Positions 8,325 to 16,525 of a stretch of 56,357 nucleotides of DNA are shown one piece after another; the first letter of the stretch is position 1; the number at the start of each line of letters is the position of its first letter. The stretch comes from Bacillota bacterium. GTDB taxonomy: Bacteria > Bacillota > Bacilli > Paenibacillales > Paenibacillaceae. Under the pieces are notes generated by a model. It did not search any database, had not been told where the DNA came from, and saw only the letters and a list, made by a program, of their open reading frames with translations. A program made the position numbers and the translations under genes. Location of the stretch: the NCBI GenBank assembly GCA_023460795.1, contig JAEWPC010000057.1:1-56357 (forward strand), in the 5' to 3' direction.

Positions 8325-9302
8325 ATGGGCTTTGAGCAAATACTCGGACAGGAGCGCGTGAAGGCGATCTTACGCAGCGCGCTGTCCACCCGCAAGATCG
8401 CCCATGCGTACTTGTTCGCGGGACCGAGCGGCTCCGGCCGCCGCGAGATGGCGCAAGCGTTCGCGCAAGCGATCTTCTGCGAGCGCGGCGGCGCTGACGC
8501 CTGCGGGGAATGCTTGTCCTGCCGCAAGGTCATGCATGGCAACCATCCGGATTTGCACGTGATTACCCCGGACGGCGCAACCGTAAAGATCGAGCAAATT
8601 CGCGCCTTGCAGCGCGAATTGTCTTATCGGAGCGCCGGAGCGGGGTATAAGGTTTATATTATCGAAGCTTCGGAGACGATGACGACTCAGGCTGCGAACA
8701 GCCTGCTGAAATTTCTCGAAGAACCGCCGGCTCCCGTGGTCGCGATCTTGCTCGCGCCGAGCGCCCAAGCGGTGCTGCCGACCATCGTATCGCGTTCCCA
8801 ATTGGTCGCTTTCACGCCCGGGGATCGGGAAGCGCTGGAAGCGGCTCTCGTCGCGGAAGGCAAACCGCCTTTGCTGTCGCGCGCTGCCGTGAATTTGGCT
8901 TCCGGATTAGCGGCGAGTCGAAAATTGGTAGAAGAGAATTGGTTTGCAGAAATTCGAAACGTAGTGATACAATTAGGGAAGGAGCATCCGTCCCGGTTCT
9001 CTGCGAATCTGCTACAAGCGCAGCAGCAGGTGTTTAAGACGGATCTCTCGGAACATGTCGAAATCTTGCTGCAGTTGATGGCACTGTGGTATAGAGATAT
9101 GATATACGCCATGACCGGACGCCAGCAGCTGATGGTGTTCCCTGATCAAGGGGATTGGATCGCGAAGACGGCCTGGTCCCGGACGATCGACGGATGGGTT
9201 GCGGCGATGGAGTCCGCGCTCATGGCGGCAAGAAGAATGAAGGCTCATGTGCCTCCGCAATTGGCGCTTGAGCAATTTCTGGTGAACGTGCGGGAGGGAT
9301 AG
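8325..9302 (+). CDS. holB: DNA polymerase III delta' subunit
   Basis: A 325-residue clamp-loader subunit. A P-loop-like GPSGSGRR at residues 33-40 lacks the canonical lysine, consistent with delta' not hydrolysing ATP. Four cysteines (52, 60, 63, 66) form the zinc module, followed by the sensor region and LLKFLEEPP. With gamma/tau and delta it loads the beta clamp on DNA. It starts 52 bases after yaaR with GAGGAG upstream, and ends 2 bases before ricT. Confidence 0.94.
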   Translation: MGFEQILGQERVKAILRSALSTRKIAHAYLFAGPSGSGRREMAQAFAQAIFCERGGADACGECLSCRKVMHGNHPDLHVITPDGATVKIEQIRALQRELSYRSAGAGYKVYIIEASETMTTQAANSLLKFLEEPPAPVVAILLAPSAQAVLPTIVSRSQLVAFTPGDREALEAALVAEGKPPLLSRAAVNLASGLAASRKLVEENWFAEIRNVVIQLGKEHPSRFSANLLQAQQQVFKTDLSEHVEILLQLMALWYRDMIYAMTGRQQLMVFPDQGDWIAKTAWSRTIDGWVAAMESALMAARRMKAHVPPQLALEQFLVNVREG

Positions 9303-9304
9303 AT

Positions 9305-10105
9305 TTGTACGATGTCGTCGGCGTTCGCTTCAAGAAAGCGGGCAAAATCTATTATTTCGATCCCGCCGAGCATCCGGTGTCCAAAGATCAGCACGTTATC
9401 GTCGAGACGGCTAGAGGCGTAGAATATGGCAAAGTCGTCGTCGGTCCTAAGACGGTAGGCGAGTCCGACGTCGTTCTGCCTTTGAAGAAGGTCATTCGCA
9501 TCGCGGGCGATACCGACGCTAAAGCCGTCGACGAGAATCGCAGCGCGGCGAAGAACGCCTTCTCGGTCGGTTTGCAGAAGATCAAGGACCATGCGCTTAA
9601 GATGAAGCTTGTGGACGTGGAATACACGTTCGACCGGAATAAAATCATTTTTTATTTTACGGCTGAAGGGCGCGTCGATTTCCGTGAGCTGGTCAAAGAT
9701 TTGGCCGGCGTATTCCGGACCCGCATCGAATTGCGGCAGATCGGCGTGCGCGATGAAGCGAAGATGCTCGGCGGTATAGGTCCGTGCGGGCGCGTGCTCT
9801 GTTGTTCCTCGTGGTTAGGCGACTTCGAACCGGTCTCCATCAAGATGGCTAAAGACCAGAACCTGTCGCTGAATCCTACGAAGATCTCGGGGCTTTGCGG
9901 CCGACTCATGTGCTGTCTGAAATACGAGCACGACAATTACGAGAGCGCCAAAGAAGAGCTCCCTTCCGTCGGTAGAATGGTTGTTACATCGATGGGCGAG
10001 GGCAAGGTAGTCGGCTTGAATGTCGGCTCCAGAAGCGTTCATGTGCAGCTGTTCGAGCTTGGTAAAGTGAAGGAGCTGCCTTTCGACGATGTCGTCTTGA
10101 AGTGA
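9305..10105 (+). CDS. ricT: RicT (YaaT), PSP1-domain Fe-S protein of the Ric complex
   Basis: A 266-residue PSP1-domain protein. Six cysteines sit in two clusters: 161, 166, 167 and 198, 203, 204. They are in GPCGRVLCC and LCGRLMCC and ligate Fe-S clusters in the RicA-RicF-RicT complex. That complex promotes mRNA maturation through RNase Y and stimulates the sporulation phosphorelay and competence. TTG start behind GGGAGGG; it begins 2 bases after holB, so the two are probably coupled. Confidence 0.95.
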   Translation: MYDVVGVRFKKAGKIYYFDPAEHPVSKDQHVIVETARGVEYGKVVVGPKTVGESDVVLPLKKVIRIAGDTDAKAVDENRSAAKNAFSVGLQKIKDHALKMKLVDVEYTFDRNKIIFYFTAEGRVDFRELVKDLAGVFRTRIELRQIGVRDEAKMLGGIGPCGRVLCCSSWLGDFEPVSIKMAKDQNLSLNPTKISGLCGRLMCCLKYEHDNYESAKEELPSVGRMVVTSMGEGKVVGLNVGSRSVHVQLFELGKVKELPFDDVVLK

Positions 10106-10147
10106 CGCACTCGACATACTCGGATGCCTTGAGGTGGATGGTTGTTC

Positions 10148-10513
10148 ATGAAGGATATTTTCGCTCGCGTGAATGAGCTTGAATCGCATTTGGGTGCGGT
10201 ACACGCGGATTTCGGATCGCTCAAGCAGCAGATTAAAGAGTTGCTCGAAGAAAACCAGCGGCTGCGGATCGAGAATGGGCAGCTGCGCAAAGTGCTCAAG
10301 CGAGAAAATGACCCGACGGCGCCTCCTCAGACGGCAGAACAACCGGCTGCCGTTAAAGGAGACAAGCCGGCGCCGGTTGCATTAGGCGTTGGGGAAGGCT
10401 ACGATAACTTGGCAAGGTTGTACCACGAAGGGTTTCACATCTGCAACGTCTATTATGGGCATCTGCGGATGGAAGGGGATTGCTTGTTCTGTCTGTCATT
10501 CCTGAGCAAGTAA
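10148..10513 (+). CDS. yabA: DNA replication initiation control protein YabA
   Basis: About 121 residues. The N-terminal half is a heptad coiled coil (residues 1-55) that tetramerises. A variable Pro/Ala-rich linker follows. The C-terminal module GEGYDNLARLYHEGFHIC ends in the His-Cys-Cys-Cys zinc site (HIC, then CLFC). YabA binds DnaA and DnaN and restrains re-initiation. ATG 10148 lies about 10 bases after GAGGTGG; TTG 10142 in the same frame is closer to it and possible. A terminator follows directly. Confidence 0.93.
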   Translation: MKDIFARVNELESHLGAVHADFGSLKQQIKELLEENQRLRIENGQLRKVLKRENDPTAPPQTAEQPAAVKGDKPAPVALGVGEGYDNLARLYHEGFHICNVYYGHLRMEGDCLFCLSFLSK

Positions 10514-10540
10514 GCAAGTCGAATACATCGGACGAAGCAC

Positions 10541-10574
10541 GCCGTCTTTCCTTCATAAGGAAAGGCGGCTTTTG
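10541..10574 (+). terminator. Terminator after yabA
   Basis: GCCGTCTTTCCTT pairs with AAGGAAAGGCGGC (one T-G pair), followed by TTTTG. It ends the tmk-yabA transcription unit. Confidence 0.9.
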
Positions 10575-10602
10575 TTAAGAATAGAACAAAGGCAGGATGA
10601 TC

Positions 10603-11442
10603 ATGAACGAAGCGAACGTAGAAGGAAGCGCACGGCTTGAGCCGGGAGAACGATTGGACGATTTGTTGACCCATAACCTGAAGATCATACAAAGTCCCGA
10701 CGTGTTCAGCTTCTCCTTGGATGCAGTGCTGCTCGCCCGATTCGCCGGCGTGCCTCCCCGGGGCCGCGTGCTTGATCTGTGTACGGGCAACGGCGTCATT
10801 CCGTTGCTCCTGACGACCCGAACGACGGCGACGGTCGACGGCGTAGAGATTCAACCTCGGCTCGCGGATATGGCGCAGCGCAGCGTTCGGCTGAATGGGC
10901 TCGAGGATCGGGTTACGATTATCGAAGGGGACCTGCGCGAGTGGAAGGTGGAGGGCGAGCTATATGACGCGGTCACCGTCAACCCTCCATACTTACCGCT
11001 GCAGAGCGGCGATCATAAGGACAACGTCCATCAGGCGATGGCTCGTCACGAGCTCGGCTGCAAGCTGGAGGACGTCGTTGCGGCTTGCGCAAGGTCTGTC
11101 CGGCGCGGTGGACGGGTGTCCATGGTCCATCGTCCGTCCAGGCTGGCCGATATTATCGATCTCATGCGCAGGCATAAGCTGGAGCCGAAGCGCATCCGGT
11201 TCGTACACCCTCGTAAGGAGGCGGAGGCGAACATGGTATTAATAGAAGCAACGCGCGAGGGCAAGCCTGAAGTGAGGCTGTTGCCGCCTGTTATCGTGTA
11301 TGGAGACGACGGCGACTATACGCCGGAGCTTCTCGCCGTATTCTACGGAGAAGCTGCGGAGCTTCCCGGCTTCAAGCGCCATAACGGGCGGGCTCACGGT
11401 CCGAGTTACGCGGGTAAGGATACGCAGGAAGAGGGTGAGTAA
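10603..11442 (+). CDS. trmN6: tRNA1(Val) adenine-37 N6-methyltransferase (YabB/TrmN6-like)
   Basis: A class I SAM methyltransferase of about 279 residues. SAM-binding DLCTGNG is near residue 60, an acidic VEIQ follows strand 2, and the catalytic NPPY is near residue 128. This set and the N-terminal LDDLLTHNLKIIQ match TrmN6/YabB, which methylates A37 of tRNA1(Val). ATG 10603 is preferred over ATG 10597 because AAAGGCAGGA overlaps the latter. It precedes rsmI as in B. subtilis; the small GIY-YIG gene yazA that lies between them there is absent. Confidence 0.92.
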   Translation: MNEANVEGSARLEPGERLDDLLTHNLKIIQSPDVFSFSLDAVLLARFAGVPPRGRVLDLCTGNGVIPLLLTTRTTATVDGVEIQPRLADMAQRSVRLNGLEDRVTIIEGDLREWKVEGELYDAVTVNPPYLPLQSGDHKDNVHQAMARHELGCKLEDVVAACARSVRRGGRVSMVHRPSRLADIIDLMRRHKLEPKRIRFVHPRKEAEANMVLIEATREGKPEVRLLPPVIVYGDDGDYTPELLAVFYGEAAELPGFKRHNGRAHGPSYAGKDTQEEGE

Positions 11443-11485
11443 GGTCGAGCCCGACGAAGATTTCGTATATCAAGGAGGAGTCGCA

Positions 11486-12397
11486 ATGATGGAAGCGAGC
11501 GTCCAACGCAGCTTCGCGAACCGCGATCGGCCGGGAACGCTGTACCTGGTCGCTACGCCGATCGGCAACCTGGAGGATATGACGTTCCGCGCGATCCGGA
11601 CGTTAAAGGAAGTGCAGCTGATCGCCGCCGAAGATACGAGGCAGACGCGCAAGCTGCTGACTCACTTCGAGATTCAGAATCGATTGGTCAGCTATCATGA
11701 GCATAACCGCGAAGCGAGCGGTCCCGAGCTGATCCGGATGCTCACGGAAGGACAGAGCATCGCCTTAGTCAGCGATGCGGGCATTCCTGCCATCTCCGAT
11801 CCGGGAGCCGATCTCGTGGCCCTAGCCGTCAGCGAGGGAATACCCGTCGTGCCGATCCCGGGCGCTAACGCGGCGCTATCGGCGCTGATCATCTCCGGCT
11901 TGTCAACGGATCGGTTCTTGTTCATCGGCTTCCCTCCGAGGGAACGAAAGGGCATGGTTAAGCTGCTGGATACGTTAGAGAACGAGACGGGCACGATCCT
12001 CATGTACGAATCGCCGCACAGGTTGAAGAAGACGCTAGCCGTAATCGCGGAGCGATGGGGACATCGGGACATGGCGATCGTGCGCGAATTAACCAAGCGC
12101 CATGAGGAGGCGGTCAGAGGAACCGTGCAGGCGTGCTTAGCGCACGTGGAGCAGCATCAACCGCTCGGCGAGTGCTGCATCGTGCTTCAAGGGAAGTCGG
12201 AAGCGGAGCGCTTGGCGGATTCGAACGGAGAGGCAGGCGCTGCTGTAGGAGCCTGGTGGTCGGAGCTTACGCTAACCGAACATGTACAGGTGTACGAGGA
12301 CAAGCAGCAAACCCGCAAAGAAGCGATGAAGTCGGCAGCCGCGGACCGAGGAGTTTCCCGCAGGGACGTCTATCAAGCGTTACTGGGAGAGGAGTAA
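11486..12397 (+). CDS. rsmI: 16S rRNA 2'-O-ribose C1402 methyltransferase RsmI
   Basis: A 303-residue tetrapyrrole-methylase-fold enzyme that methylates the 2'-OH of C1402 in 16S rRNA using SAM. Visible are ATPIGNLED (residues 23-31), AEDTR (48-52), LVSDAGIPAISDPG, and GFPPRERKG followed by YESPHR. ATG 11486 follows AAGGAGGAG. The longer reading frame from 11300 overlaps yabB and has no family similarity upstream. This is the last backbone gene before the inserted island. Confidence 0.95.
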   Translation: MMEASVQRSFANRDRPGTLYLVATPIGNLEDMTFRAIRTLKEVQLIAAEDTRQTRKLLTHFEIQNRLVSYHEHNREASGPELIRMLTEGQSIALVSDAGIPAISDPGADLVALAVSEGIPVVPIPGANAALSALIISGLSTDRFLFIGFPPRERKGMVKLLDTLENETGTILMYESPHRLKKTLAVIAERWGHRDMAIVRELTKRHEEAVRGTVQACLAHVEQHQPLGECCIVLQGKSEAERLADSNGEAGAAVGAWWSELTLTEHVQVYEDKQQTRKEAMKSAAADRGVSRRDVYQALLGEE

Positions 12398-12428
12398 TCA
12401 CGCCCGGCCGCATCTAACCGTTCCGACA

Positions 12429-13733
12429 TCACTCACGTATAGCTCCTACCTTATCCAGCTGCCTTTGTTTGTATTGAAGGAGATCGTTCAACAGAAGTTG
12501 AGCTTCCTTCCTAAATAAGGTTGATGAGAATGATTGCATATCCCAGTCATATTCAGGGTCCAATGTCCCTTCTTTCGGATGTCGGAAGAACGCCTGAATA
12601 TTCTTGCCGCTAAGATAACCCGTCCATTCTCCGAATCGGCTGTTGACCTCCGGTGTGTTCAGTACGCTGGCCAGTCCGTTAAGGCTATTGTTTATCTGCG
12701 GCTCGTCCGACAACAGATAGGAAATGAGCTGGAAAGCTTCTTTCTTGCGCGTGCTGTTCTTCGGGATACCAAGGTAGTAGTAGGCGGGAGCCGGACCGGT
12801 TCCGGGGGCATCGGCGAATACCGGAAAACTGACCATATCCCACGTTGCCAGAGGGGCCGAGAACCCTGAGGTAGCGTTATTCCGCCATCCAGAACTGTCC
12901 CCTAAATAACGGCTAGCGATCATCGCGATCTGTTTATCATAAAATTGCGCAGCCACGTCATTGATATTTGTCGACCGATCAAACTTCTCTAGCTCCGTCA
13001 TCTCGCCGTACAATTGAGATGCCCTTTCCCATCGTTCGCTATCCACATTCGGCATCCCTTCGGAATCCAATACTCGGATGTCGAATTGGCTAAAGACCAA
13101 ATGTTTGTCCGGGACTTTCAATGCGGCTCTATTCCCTCTTAACGGATGTTCGGTGATCTGCCATGCCAAGCTGAAAACTTCGTCCCATGTCATCCCGTCT
13201 GTTGGCGCGGAAATTTCTAATTCATTGAAAATATCGGCGTTGTAATAGAGCGCATACACGTTTTTACCGAACGGGATTCCGTAGATTTGACCGTCGCCTT
13301 GCTCCCGAACGATGTCCATCTGCTGACCTTGAATATGTCCGGATAGATTCGAACTTGAATCCATATAGGTGTCCAACGGCTCTAAGTACCCCGATTTGAA
13401 CAAATACGGCGCAAGCGTGTTTTCAAACATGACAAGGTCTCCCGGTACATCTTTTTCAACGATATCATAGATATACGTAGCATCAAGGTTTCCGGATTGT
13501 GAATAACGGAAGCGTAAGAACTTCGTTGTATCAAATAGCGCATTCGGAAACTGTTCCTTTAACGCATTCACTGCGTACAATTCGGGCGACAAGCCTGAGC
13601 CGGAATCCCAGATGATTTGAAATTTCCCCTCAATGGTTTGCTCGGGAAGATTCTTCGTTAGGTCCATGCAAGAAGTTAATAACAACATCGCTGCTGCTGT
13701 AATGGTGACTACGACATTTTTGGTGATTCGCAT
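12429..13733 (-). CDS. Extracellular solute-binding-type lipoprotein without permease partners
   Basis: About 434 residues. A lipoprotein signal (LLLTSC, lipidated Cys near residue 22) is followed by a family 1 solute-binding fold: IIWDSGSG, DLVMFENT, the YGIPFGKNVYALYYN segment and SNNNLN-like helices near the C-terminus. ATG 13733 is preferred over GTG 13742, which lies directly on the Shine-Dalgarno GGGGAA. It is downstream of the exporter gene on the same strand, with 18 bases between them. No importer permease or ATPase is nearby. It may bind an exported peptide or act in immunity or sensing; this is inference. Codon use is more AT-rich than the backbone. Confidence 0.82.
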   Translation of the reverse strand: MRITKNVVVTITAAAMLLLTSCMDLTKNLPEQTIEGKFQIIWDSGSGLSPELYAVNALKEQFPNALFDTTKFLRFRYSQSGNLDATYIYDIVEKDVPGDLVMFENTLAPYLFKSGYLEPLDTYMDSSSNLSGHIQGQQMDIVREQGDGQIYGIPFGKNVYALYYNADIFNELEISAPTDGMTWDEVFSLAWQITEHPLRGNRAALKVPDKHLVFSQFDIRVLDSEGMPNVDSERWERASQLYGEMTELEKFDRSTNINDVAAQFYDKQIAMIASRYLGDSSGWRNNATSGFSAPLATWDMVSFPVFADAPGTGPAPAYYYLGIPKNSTRKKEAFQLISYLLSDEPQINNSLNGLASVLNTPEVNSRFGEWTGYLSGKNIQAFFRHPKEGTLDPEYDWDMQSFSSTLFRKEAQLLLNDLLQYKQRQLDKVGAIRE

Positions 13734-13751
13734 ATTCGACACTTCCCCGTG

Positions 13752-15575
13752 TTAATCTTCATACCATTTCGATTGAACCTGATACATTCTCTCGTACTCG
13801 CCGGCGCGTCTTAGTAGTTCATCATGCTTTCCTTGCTCTACAATTTGACCGTTCTTCATGACAAGAATATGGTCGACTTCTCTGCAGATGCCGAGACGGT
13901 GGGAAATAAGAAATGTTGTTTTACCTTCGGCCATGCTTAGGAAATCTTCGAATATTGCAGCTTCGGTCATTGGATCCATCGAGGCGGTCGGTTCGTCCAG
14001 AACAACTACCTCTGCGTCTCGGAAGTATGCACGGCTAATAGCAATTTTTTGCCACTGTCCTTGCGATAGCTCACGTCCGCCATCAAACATGGGTCCAAGC
14101 GGGGAATCAAAGCCGTCCTCTAGCCCTAAGAGAAATTCATTTGCACCCGTCTTGGCCGCAGCGGCCTCCAGTCTGGCGTCTTCGGTCAATTGATGGACTG
14201 AACCGAATCCAATGTTCTCTCGTACGGTTAGCTGATAACGAACGAAATCTTGAAACACCGCTGTTATTCTTTTTCTGAGTTCAATGGGATCGAACATTCT
14301 GATATCGATACCGTCGTATCGAATCGTGCCTTTCGATGGGGTATAAAGGCCAAGCAAACATTTGACTAATGTTGATTTACCTGCACCGTTATCGCCGACG
14401 ACGGCAATCTTCTGTCCGGGACGAACAAAGAAGCTAATGTTGTTGAGTACTGGTTCGGGTTGACCGGGATAGCGGAATTCTAGTCTGTCGACCTCGATAC
14501 CCTGCTTGATCCGGTCCGCAATTGGCATTGGAACATGCGGCTGTTCCTCTACCGGCAACTCAAAGTAAGCAAAGAGTTCACGAGCGAATAGCGCATTTTG
14601 GTACATGAAGGACATGTTGGAGGAGATGAGCATAAGTTGGTTGTTGGCTGCCGAGAAAGCTTCGACCAACGCGACGTACTGACCGAGAGTCAACTTTCCT
14701 TTCGTTCCTAACCAAGCGAGTCCGATTACAAGAGTTCCGCCAATGAGGCTGTTAAAGGATTCTACTCCCCAGTTCAACAGAATTCCTTTTCTCTCTAGAC
14801 GGATCTGTTCATCTGCGTTTTTCCAGAACAAACTTCTCCAACGATCGGTTAAATAGGGGGCAAGTCCGAACAGTCGAACCTCCTTGGCCGAATCGCGACC
14901 GACTAGCAAATTGAACACATATTGCGCTTTACGGGCAACAGTCGTCTGAAGCCTCATCTGCTGATAACGCCTTTGCCCCAGATTCATGTTTACAATCAGC
15001 GTTGGAGCGACGAATAAGAGAAGTCCGACAGCGAGCAGCCAATGAAAGCTGGCGACGATGAAGAAATAGCCGCTGACGGTAATTAGACTCTGGACGACCG
15101 CAAAGGAATTATCGATCATGATCAGACTATTTTGGCTTACAGTCGCTCGGTGAAACGAATCGTAATAATCCGGCTGGTCAAAAGCAACAAGTGGAAGTTG
15201 CGAAGCTTGTTTCGCCATACGATTTTCAATATAAAATTTCATTTTCATTTTATGGGACGACAGAATAATACCGTTCAATGTTCGAATGCCTGCAGCGGCT
15301 ATTGCTAGTCCCGCTTGCAGTCCTACAACCTTCCATACGTCGCTTACAGGATGGTCCGCTGTGATAACCTGCGTTACGGCATTAATTAGCATACTCAAGA
15401 TGTAGAGGTGAATCACAGGATGCAAAGCGAGAAGAAGTCGACATGCACTGGTATATAGTAACCGAACAGGAGAAACAGCCCAAAGCAAGCGGTACATTCG
15501 GATGAGGGTGACAATGAGCTCGATTGTTCGCACCCGTCCAACCAAGGAACGATTGAGTTGCTTGAGACTAGTCAT
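13752..15575 (-). CDS. ABC exporter, NisT-like (peptide/lantibiotic type, no peptidase domain)
   Basis: About 607 residues: six membrane helices (to about residue 330) fused to an ATPase domain. Walker A GDNGAGKST, the segment AVFQDFVRYQLTVRENIG, signature LSQGQWQKIA, Walker B VVVLDEP and switch His (ISHR) are all present. The QDFV-Y-LT-REN-IG and GQWQKIA-R pattern closely resembles the lantibiotic exporter NisT. There is no N-terminal C39 peptidase domain, so any leader would be cut by another enzyme or be absent. ATG 15575 is preferred over 15584, which abuts GTGGGGA. It is divergent from the six-cysteine peptide gene, 212 bases away, and is the likely exporter for that peptide. Confidence 0.87.
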   Translation of the reverse strand: MTSLKQLNRSLVGRVRTIELIVTLIRMYRLLWAVSPVRLLYTSACRLLLALHPVIHLYILSMLINAVTQVITADHPVSDVWKVVGLQAGLAIAAAGIRTLNGIILSSHKMKMKFYIENRMAKQASQLPLVAFDQPDYYDSFHRATVSQNSLIMIDNSFAVVQSLITVSGYFFIVASFHWLLAVGLLLFVAPTLIVNMNLGQRRYQQMRLQTTVARKAQYVFNLLVGRDSAKEVRLFGLAPYLTDRWRSLFWKNADEQIRLERKGILLNWGVESFNSLIGGTLVIGLAWLGTKGKLTLGQYVALVEAFSAANNQLMLISSNMSFMYQNALFARELFAYFELPVEEQPHVPMPIADRIKQGIEVDRLEFRYPGQPEPVLNNISFFVRPGQKIAVVGDNGAGKSTLVKCLLGLYTPSKGTIRYDGIDIRMFDPIELRKRITAVFQDFVRYQLTVRENIGFGSVHQLTEDARLEAAAAKTGANEFLLGLEDGFDSPLGPMFDGGRELSQGQWQKIAISRAYFRDAEVVVLDEPTASMDPMTEAAIFEDFLSMAEGKTTFLISHRLGICREVDHILVMKNGQIVEQGKHDELLRRAGEYERMYQVQSKWYED

Positions 15576-15688
15576 TGAGAGCATTCCCCACTTTTTCCAC
15601 GCTTAACTAGGTGCTAGATTTATATACTGAAAATACAAGAAAAGCCATCATTAATCAAATAAAATCCACAATATAGTAAAATAACCTA

Positions 15689-15702
15689 AGAAAGCGCTTT
15701 AA
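15689..15702. promoter_or_regulatory. cre-like palindrome (possible CcpA operator)
   Basis: A perfect AAAGCGCTTT palindrome; the 14-base segment starting AGAAAGCG matches the cre consensus TGWAARCGYTWNCW at 12 positions. It lies in the divergent intergenic region, 10 bases upstream of the -35 of the peptide promoter. It could mediate carbon-source control of both directions. Confidence 0.4.
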
Positions 15703-15711
15703 TTTTGAAAG

Positions 15712-15739
15712 TTGACATCCTAATATTAACATTTAGAAT
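15712..15739 (+). promoter_or_regulatory. Sigma-A promoter of the six-cysteine peptide gene
   Basis: Perfect -35 TTGACA (15712-15717), 16-base spacer, -10 TAGAAT (15734-15739). The peptide start codon is about 42 bases after the expected transcription start, with a strong Shine-Dalgarno in between. Confidence 0.65.
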
Positions 15740-15787
15740 CTTAATTGTACCAATCCAATATATTTTGGAAACAAGGAGGTGGACTAT

Positions 15788-15925
15788 ATGTGCGGTGTTA
15801 GCTATTTTTGCACGACTACTCTTTGTCATCAAGGTTGGGGTTACGTAAAGTATTCCCTAGACTCAAATGGATCGATTTGCGCAGCTAATTGTGAAGAATG
15901 GGGCGGAGTTTGCGGGGGATATTGA
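15788..15925 (+). CDS. Small six-cysteine peptide, candidate secreted bacteriocin or signal
   Basis: A 45-residue open frame with a near-perfect ribosome site (AAGGAGGT, 7 bases before the ATG) and its own promoter and terminator. Cysteines are at residues 2, 8, 13, 31, 35 and 42; the peptide is rich in Gly, Tyr and Trp and ends CGGY. I see no signal peptide, no hydrophobic core and no double-glycine leader site, so it would be leaderless or processed in an unknown way. Neighbours are a MauE-like and a MauD/TlpA-like protein (disulfide formation) and a NisT-like exporter. Six cysteines in a leaderless peptide of this size recall class IId defensin-like bacteriocins such as laterosporulin, but I claim no homology. 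Too short for most gene callers. Confidence 0.75.
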   Translation: MCGVSYFCTTTLCHQGWGYVKYSLDSNGSICAANCEEWGGVCGGY

Positions 15926-15934
15926 TTTAACGAA

Positions 15935-15959
15935 GGGGCGCAGTATAGCGCCTCTTTTT
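15935..15959 (+). terminator. Terminator between the peptide gene and the mauE-like gene
   Basis: GGGGCGC pairs with GCGCCTC (one G-T pair) and is followed by TTTTT. As the next gene starts 30 bases later with no obvious promoter, it probably acts as a leaky terminator giving more peptide than maturation proteins. Confidence 0.8.
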
Positions 15960-15988
15960 ATGATTTCTGGAGAAAAAGGGGTGGAACA

Positions 15989-16525
15989 ATGGATGATTTG
16001 TATATTTTGCTGCAGGTGTTTCTTGTGACGATATTCATATTTTCAGCAGTAACTAAACTGATCGCCCGTTATTCCTTCTTTGAAACGCTCGAATCGATAG
16101 GTATGAATCGTTTTTATTCCTATATCGTTTCCTGGGCAGTCCCATTGTTCGAACTATTGGCGGGTAGTCTGCTGCTTATTGATTCTTTAATGGTTGCTGG
16201 AGAGGTTATCCTACTGTGCTTGCTGACAGTGTTCGTCGTCATTTCGATTCGGGGGATGCGTGCCAAAGAGCAGAAAGTAGACTGTCAATGCTTCGGCGAT
16301 TTAGTAGAGGAGCCAATTGGAATAAACACATTAATTCGCTCGATCGTTCTAATCGCATTTACCGTAACACTGCTGTTAAATGCCGAAGAGACCGCTTTGT
16401 ATAAGATGTCGACAATGGACATTCTAGCGACATTTTTCTTCTCTCTCGGAGTCATCATGCTTTATGCGCTAGCAACGGCGTTCCGGGATCGATATCGGGT
16501 GACTAAAGGCGGGGAATTTCTATGA
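15989..16525 (+). CDS. MauE/DoxX-like redox-associated membrane protein
   Basis: A 178-residue membrane protein with about five hydrophobic segments. A loop between segments carries CQCFG (about residues 100-104), the conserved Cys-x-Cys-Phe-Gly of MauE-like proteins. In methylamine dehydrogenase maturation MauE works with MauD to form the six disulfides of the small subunit. Here it sits between a six-cysteine peptide and a MauD-like gene, so disulfide formation in the peptide is the obvious inference. Its stop overlaps the next start (ATGA). Confidence 0.88.
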   Translation: MDDLYILLQVFLVTIFIFSAVTKLIARYSFFETLESIGMNRFYSYIVSWAVPLFELLAGSLLLIDSLMVAGEVILLCLLTVFVVISIRGMRAKEQKVDCQCFGDLVEEPIGINTLIRSIVLIAFTVTLLLNAEETALYKMSTMDILATFFFSLGVIMLYALATAFRDRYRVTKGGEFL

